NCBI GenBank assembly: GCA_026421205.1
Contig: JAPKBM010000002.1
Span: 57,100-121,099 of the forward strand
Length of the DNA: 64,000 nucleotides
Direction: 5' to 3'
From: Planctomycetota bacterium
GTDB lineage: Bacteria; Planctomycetota; UBA1135
This document shows, piece after piece, positions 61,876 through 64,000 of this stretch. The translations under genes and the position numbers were made by a program. How positions within the stretch are numbered: the stretch's first letter is position 1; each line of letters opens with the position of its first letter. The notes beneath the pieces are model-generated. The model saw nothing but the letters and a program-made list of their open reading frames with translations. It ran no database searches and was not told the origin of the DNA.

Positions 61876-63624
61876 ATGAGTAAGAACGCCCCAACTACAC
61901 CCACCTCGCCGGATTCCGACATTTCGGAAGTCGTCCCTATGTCTCGAACCAAGCGGTTCGTATTGATTGGGGTTGCCATTTTCTGTCTCGTAATTTTCAG
62001 CGCCACGCAGCCCATGATAGCTGTTTTCGCCAATCTTTCGGGTGACGGCCCCCAATCCGTGGCCACCCTGGACCTTCCGTCGGGCCCTTCTGAAATCACT
62101 TCCGAAGACTACCGAGGTGCTCTGCGCCTGATGTCTTGGGAGCGCAATGTGCTTGGCATTTCTCGGAGCGACGATGAAGAGGGTGTCATTGCTTACGCCA
62201 CGCTTCGGAAGTTAGCTGATGAGCTTGAAGTCGTCATCACGGACAACCAAGTCAGAGATTTCATTCGTTTTCAAATGGCGGTTCAACGCATTGCGGATTA
62301 CGGTGATCTTGTGAAACGATTTCGCTTTAATTCGTCGTTGCAGTATGAAAATTTATTGCGTGACTTACTTCGGGTTCAACAAGTAGAAACGCTCTTAGGT
62401 AGTGCGGCAATTCCTACCCAGGATGATGTCTTGGCCTACTGGTCCGAGGACTTTCAAGAAATGAGTTTGGATTATGTTTCGTGGAGTGCAGAAGATTTTT
62501 CGCATGCCGCCGATGCACTCAACCCCACGGACGAGGAACTGCAAATATTCTTCGCCGACGGTTTGGATTTCACACAACGCCGTGCCTTAGAGAATGAAGA
62601 AGCCGTTGCATTTGAAGCCATCATCGTCAGTGCGGACGCTTTGCAAACGGCGGCCGTACAAGCATGGGCCTCTGCTGAGGAACCAACCGAAGAACAACTT
62701 CAAGGCTTTTATGATTTCCGTCGGTTTACTTTGTACCGCCGTCTTGCACCCGAAGAGGGCGCATCCGCGGACGCAGGACTGGGCCCTGTACTTACGCGTG
62801 AGGAACTCGGAGACCGGCTTGCTCAAGATTTCCGTCTTCATCGGGCGGCCATGGCTTTGATTGCGAACGCGGATACGGAAGACTTAGCAGCATTTTCTTC
62901 CGAGCGCGGTGTGGAGTACTTGGCGGAGGCGACTCCCGTTTCTGCTTCGGCTTTGGAATCTTTGCCCCGCATCGGCACCATGGAACTGAGAGAAATGTTC
63001 CGCGCCGAAGTCGGCTCTTGGATGGATAAGGCTTTCTTGGTGGGTGATGTGGCCTTTCTAGTTCGGCCGACGGAATCCAGCGCACGAGCAATGCCTCCTT
63101 TGGAGGAAATCGAAGAAAGCGTGAAGGATTATTGGCGCGAGGGTCAGCGAGGCACACTGGCTCGGGAAGCGGCTGAGGCATTTGTTGCGAGTCTTCCGCA
63201 ACCCGAAGTTGAGGGTGACCCCGTTTTGATGGCACAAGATGCTTTCGGGCAGGAGGTCACCAAAGTCAGTGGTAAAGTGCAAGCGTTGGATTGGATTGCA
63301 AGACAACCTCGCCCCGTGGTGGACCCAATTTGGGGAGACGACAGCGTTCGCCCTTGGTTACGTTCTACTGTAGGTACGGTTTTAGAAGACTATTCCGATG
63401 GTGAAGTACTTGGGCCATTTGAGCAGGGCATCGGTGGATTGTTTGTCGTTGCACGTTTAGTCGGAACGCGCGACGCAGACGCAACAAAGATTTGGCCTTC
63501 TGAAATAGAGGCTGCGAAAAACCGAGCAAAGCAAGAGGCGATGACCCGTTTTCGAACCGATCAACTCTCTTATGAAGGTTTGTCGCGAAGCTACAGTATC
63601 GTCCAGCGTCAAACGGATCAGTAA
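61876..63624 (+). CDS. PpiD/SurA-like membrane-anchored periplasmic chaperone
   Basis: A 582-residue protein with a Thr/Ser/Pro-rich cytoplasmic N-terminus, one membrane helix (about 27-48) and a large periplasmic part. The first periplasmic region (about 80-200) is a SurA-N-like helical domain (LRKLADELEVVITDNQVRDFIR, where an N-terminal SurA helix is expected), followed by repeats around degenerate parvulin-like folds (about 200-560). This is the PpiD/YfgM-type layout. Start is the ATG at 61876; a GTG three bases earlier is also in frame. It lies 57 bases after scpB. Confidence 0.8.
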   Translation: MSKNAPTTPTSPDSDISEVVPMSRTKRFVLIGVAIFCLVIFSATQPMIAVFANLSGDGPQSVATLDLPSGPSEITSEDYRGALRLMSWERNVLGISRSDDEEGVIAYATLRKLADELEVVITDNQVRDFIRFQMAVQRIADYGDLVKRFRFNSSLQYENLLRDLLRVQQVETLLGSAAIPTQDDVLAYWSEDFQEMSLDYVSWSAEDFSHAADALNPTDEELQIFFADGLDFTQRRALENEEAVAFEAIIVSADALQTAAVQAWASAEEPTEEQLQGFYDFRRFTLYRRLAPEEGASADAGLGPVLTREELGDRLAQDFRLHRAAMALIANADTEDLAAFSSERGVEYLAEATPVSASALESLPRIGTMELREMFRAEVGSWMDKAFLVGDVAFLVRPTESSARAMPPLEEIEESVKDYWREGQRGTLAREAAEAFVASLPQPEVEGDPVLMAQDAFGQEVTKVSGKVQALDWIARQPRPVVDPIWGDDSVRPWLRSTVGTVLEDYSDGEVLGPFEQGIGGLFVVARLVGTRDADATKIWPSEIEAAKNRAKQEAMTRFRTDQLSYEGLSRSYSIVQRQTDQ

Positions 63625-64000
63625 CCGTATTGTTGAAGGAAGGCCATGACTTGGCTTTCTTCGAGATTTTTCATACGGGAAAGGCGCTCCAAACGCGCGC
63701 GCAATGGCGCCGCGTGGCGGGCGGCGGTGGTTAGATGCTTTCTGGCCAGTGAGATATCCTCTCTTCGAAGGGCCACAAGAGCATTGAGCAAGTAGGAAAC
63801 ATGGAGGAAGTCATGTGCATTGCTTTGCATTTGACTCAAAGCCTGGACAGCGGCCTGGCGTTGTCGCTCTGCTTGATCTTCATACCATAAAGTTCGGTTT
63901 TCTCGGACAACAGGGTGATTGGGTAGGAGGGCTTCGGCCGCCGCAAGCCATCGGAGCCCGGCAGGCTCATCACCAGATACCATCTCTAGTTTAAAGAGAG
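63618..64000 (-). CDS. TPR-like protein, N-terminal part beyond the window
   Basis: The minus-strand frame is open to the window edge, so only the last 127 codons or so are seen. The visible part is all helical with TPR-like spacing (AGLRWLAAAEALLPNHPVV, LLNALVALRREDISLARKHLTTAA). An internal ATG at 63983 is probably not the start because coding continues upstream (LFKLE). Function unknown. Its end overlaps the convergent PpiD-like gene by seven bases. Confidence 0.75.
   Translation of the reverse strand, partial: LFKLEMVSGDEPAGLRWLAAAEALLPNHPVVRENRTLWYEDQAERQRQAAVQALSQMQSNAHDFLHVSYLLNALVALRREDISLARKHLTTAARHAAPLRARLERLSRMKNLEESQVMAFLQQYGY

Noticed and set aside
1..64000. Possible mobile element, prophage, CRISPR array, tRNA or rRNA
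   Set aside because: No transposase, integrase, phage structural gene, direct-repeat array or structural RNA pattern was found on either strand. The phage-tail-like module in the GspK-like protein is within a pilin-type gene and is not evidence of a prophage.

Overview
This 64 kb window looks like chromosomal DNA from a free-living, probably heterotrophic bacterium. The gene content suits an uncultivated Planctomycetota-type lineage: Hanks-type kinases with extracytoplasmic or HEAT-like tails, large exported proteins that share C-terminal modules, lipoproteins, carboxypeptidase-regulatory repeat proteins, and an elaborate pseudopilin operon. The phylum is an inference from style, because no rRNA lies in the window. 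Genes are dense, with many 1, 4 or 8 base overlaps, and a few start at GTG or TTG. I see no tRNA, rRNA, CRISPR array, transposase or prophage.

Layout. 1-3.3 kb: the end of ychF, a decayed exported-protein tail, and a redox/Fe-S group (grxC, bolA, grxD), then an HMG-CoA-lyase-like gene that lacks the usual catalytic Cys. 3.3-11.6 kb (minus): three exported metalloproteases (one M28, two HEEGH gluzincins) that carry the same C-terminal modules. 11.9-19.1 kb (plus): a two-domain lipoprotein with a clear terminator, a HAD hydrolase, a small membrane protein coupled to a sodium:solute symporter, and a transmembrane Ser/Thr kinase overlapping a substrate-binding lipoprotein. 19.0-29.2 kb (minus): panB, a phosphodiesterase, an EAL protein, and a split biotin-dependent acyl-CoA carboxylase (carboxyltransferase, BCCP, biotin carboxylase) with a YejM-like sulfatase-fold membrane protein between its subunit genes, then a DMT transporter. 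29.2-35.9 kb: two membrane-anchored carboxypeptidase-regulatory repeat proteins, a secreted protein of unknown function and an M28-PDZ peptidase. 35.9-44.3 kb: pgi, a parvulin, a single-AAA Clp-type ATPase divergent from a kinase/YkgJ/TPR-protease group, then radC and rsmE.

The most unusual part is 44.4-61.8 kb. It is a translationally coupled plus-strand operon: FHA protein, PilM-PilN-like fusion, PilO-like protein, TPR protein, a GspG-like pseudopilin, a GspH-like pseudopilin with a laminin-G-like domain inside it, a 1590-residue GspK-like protein, GspJ-like and GspI-like pseudopilins, a secreted protein with a C-terminal zinc ribbon, a parvulin-like lipoprotein and scpB. It looks like the inner-membrane platform plus pseudopilus tip of a type II secretion or type IV pilus machine, modified to carry large extracellular binding modules. 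The ATPase, secretin and prepilin peptidase are not in the window. A PpiD-like chaperone and a partial TPR-like gene end the window.

At the DNA level, the heptamer GCCGACG (either strand) occurs about 58 times by my hand count, several times the number base composition would give.
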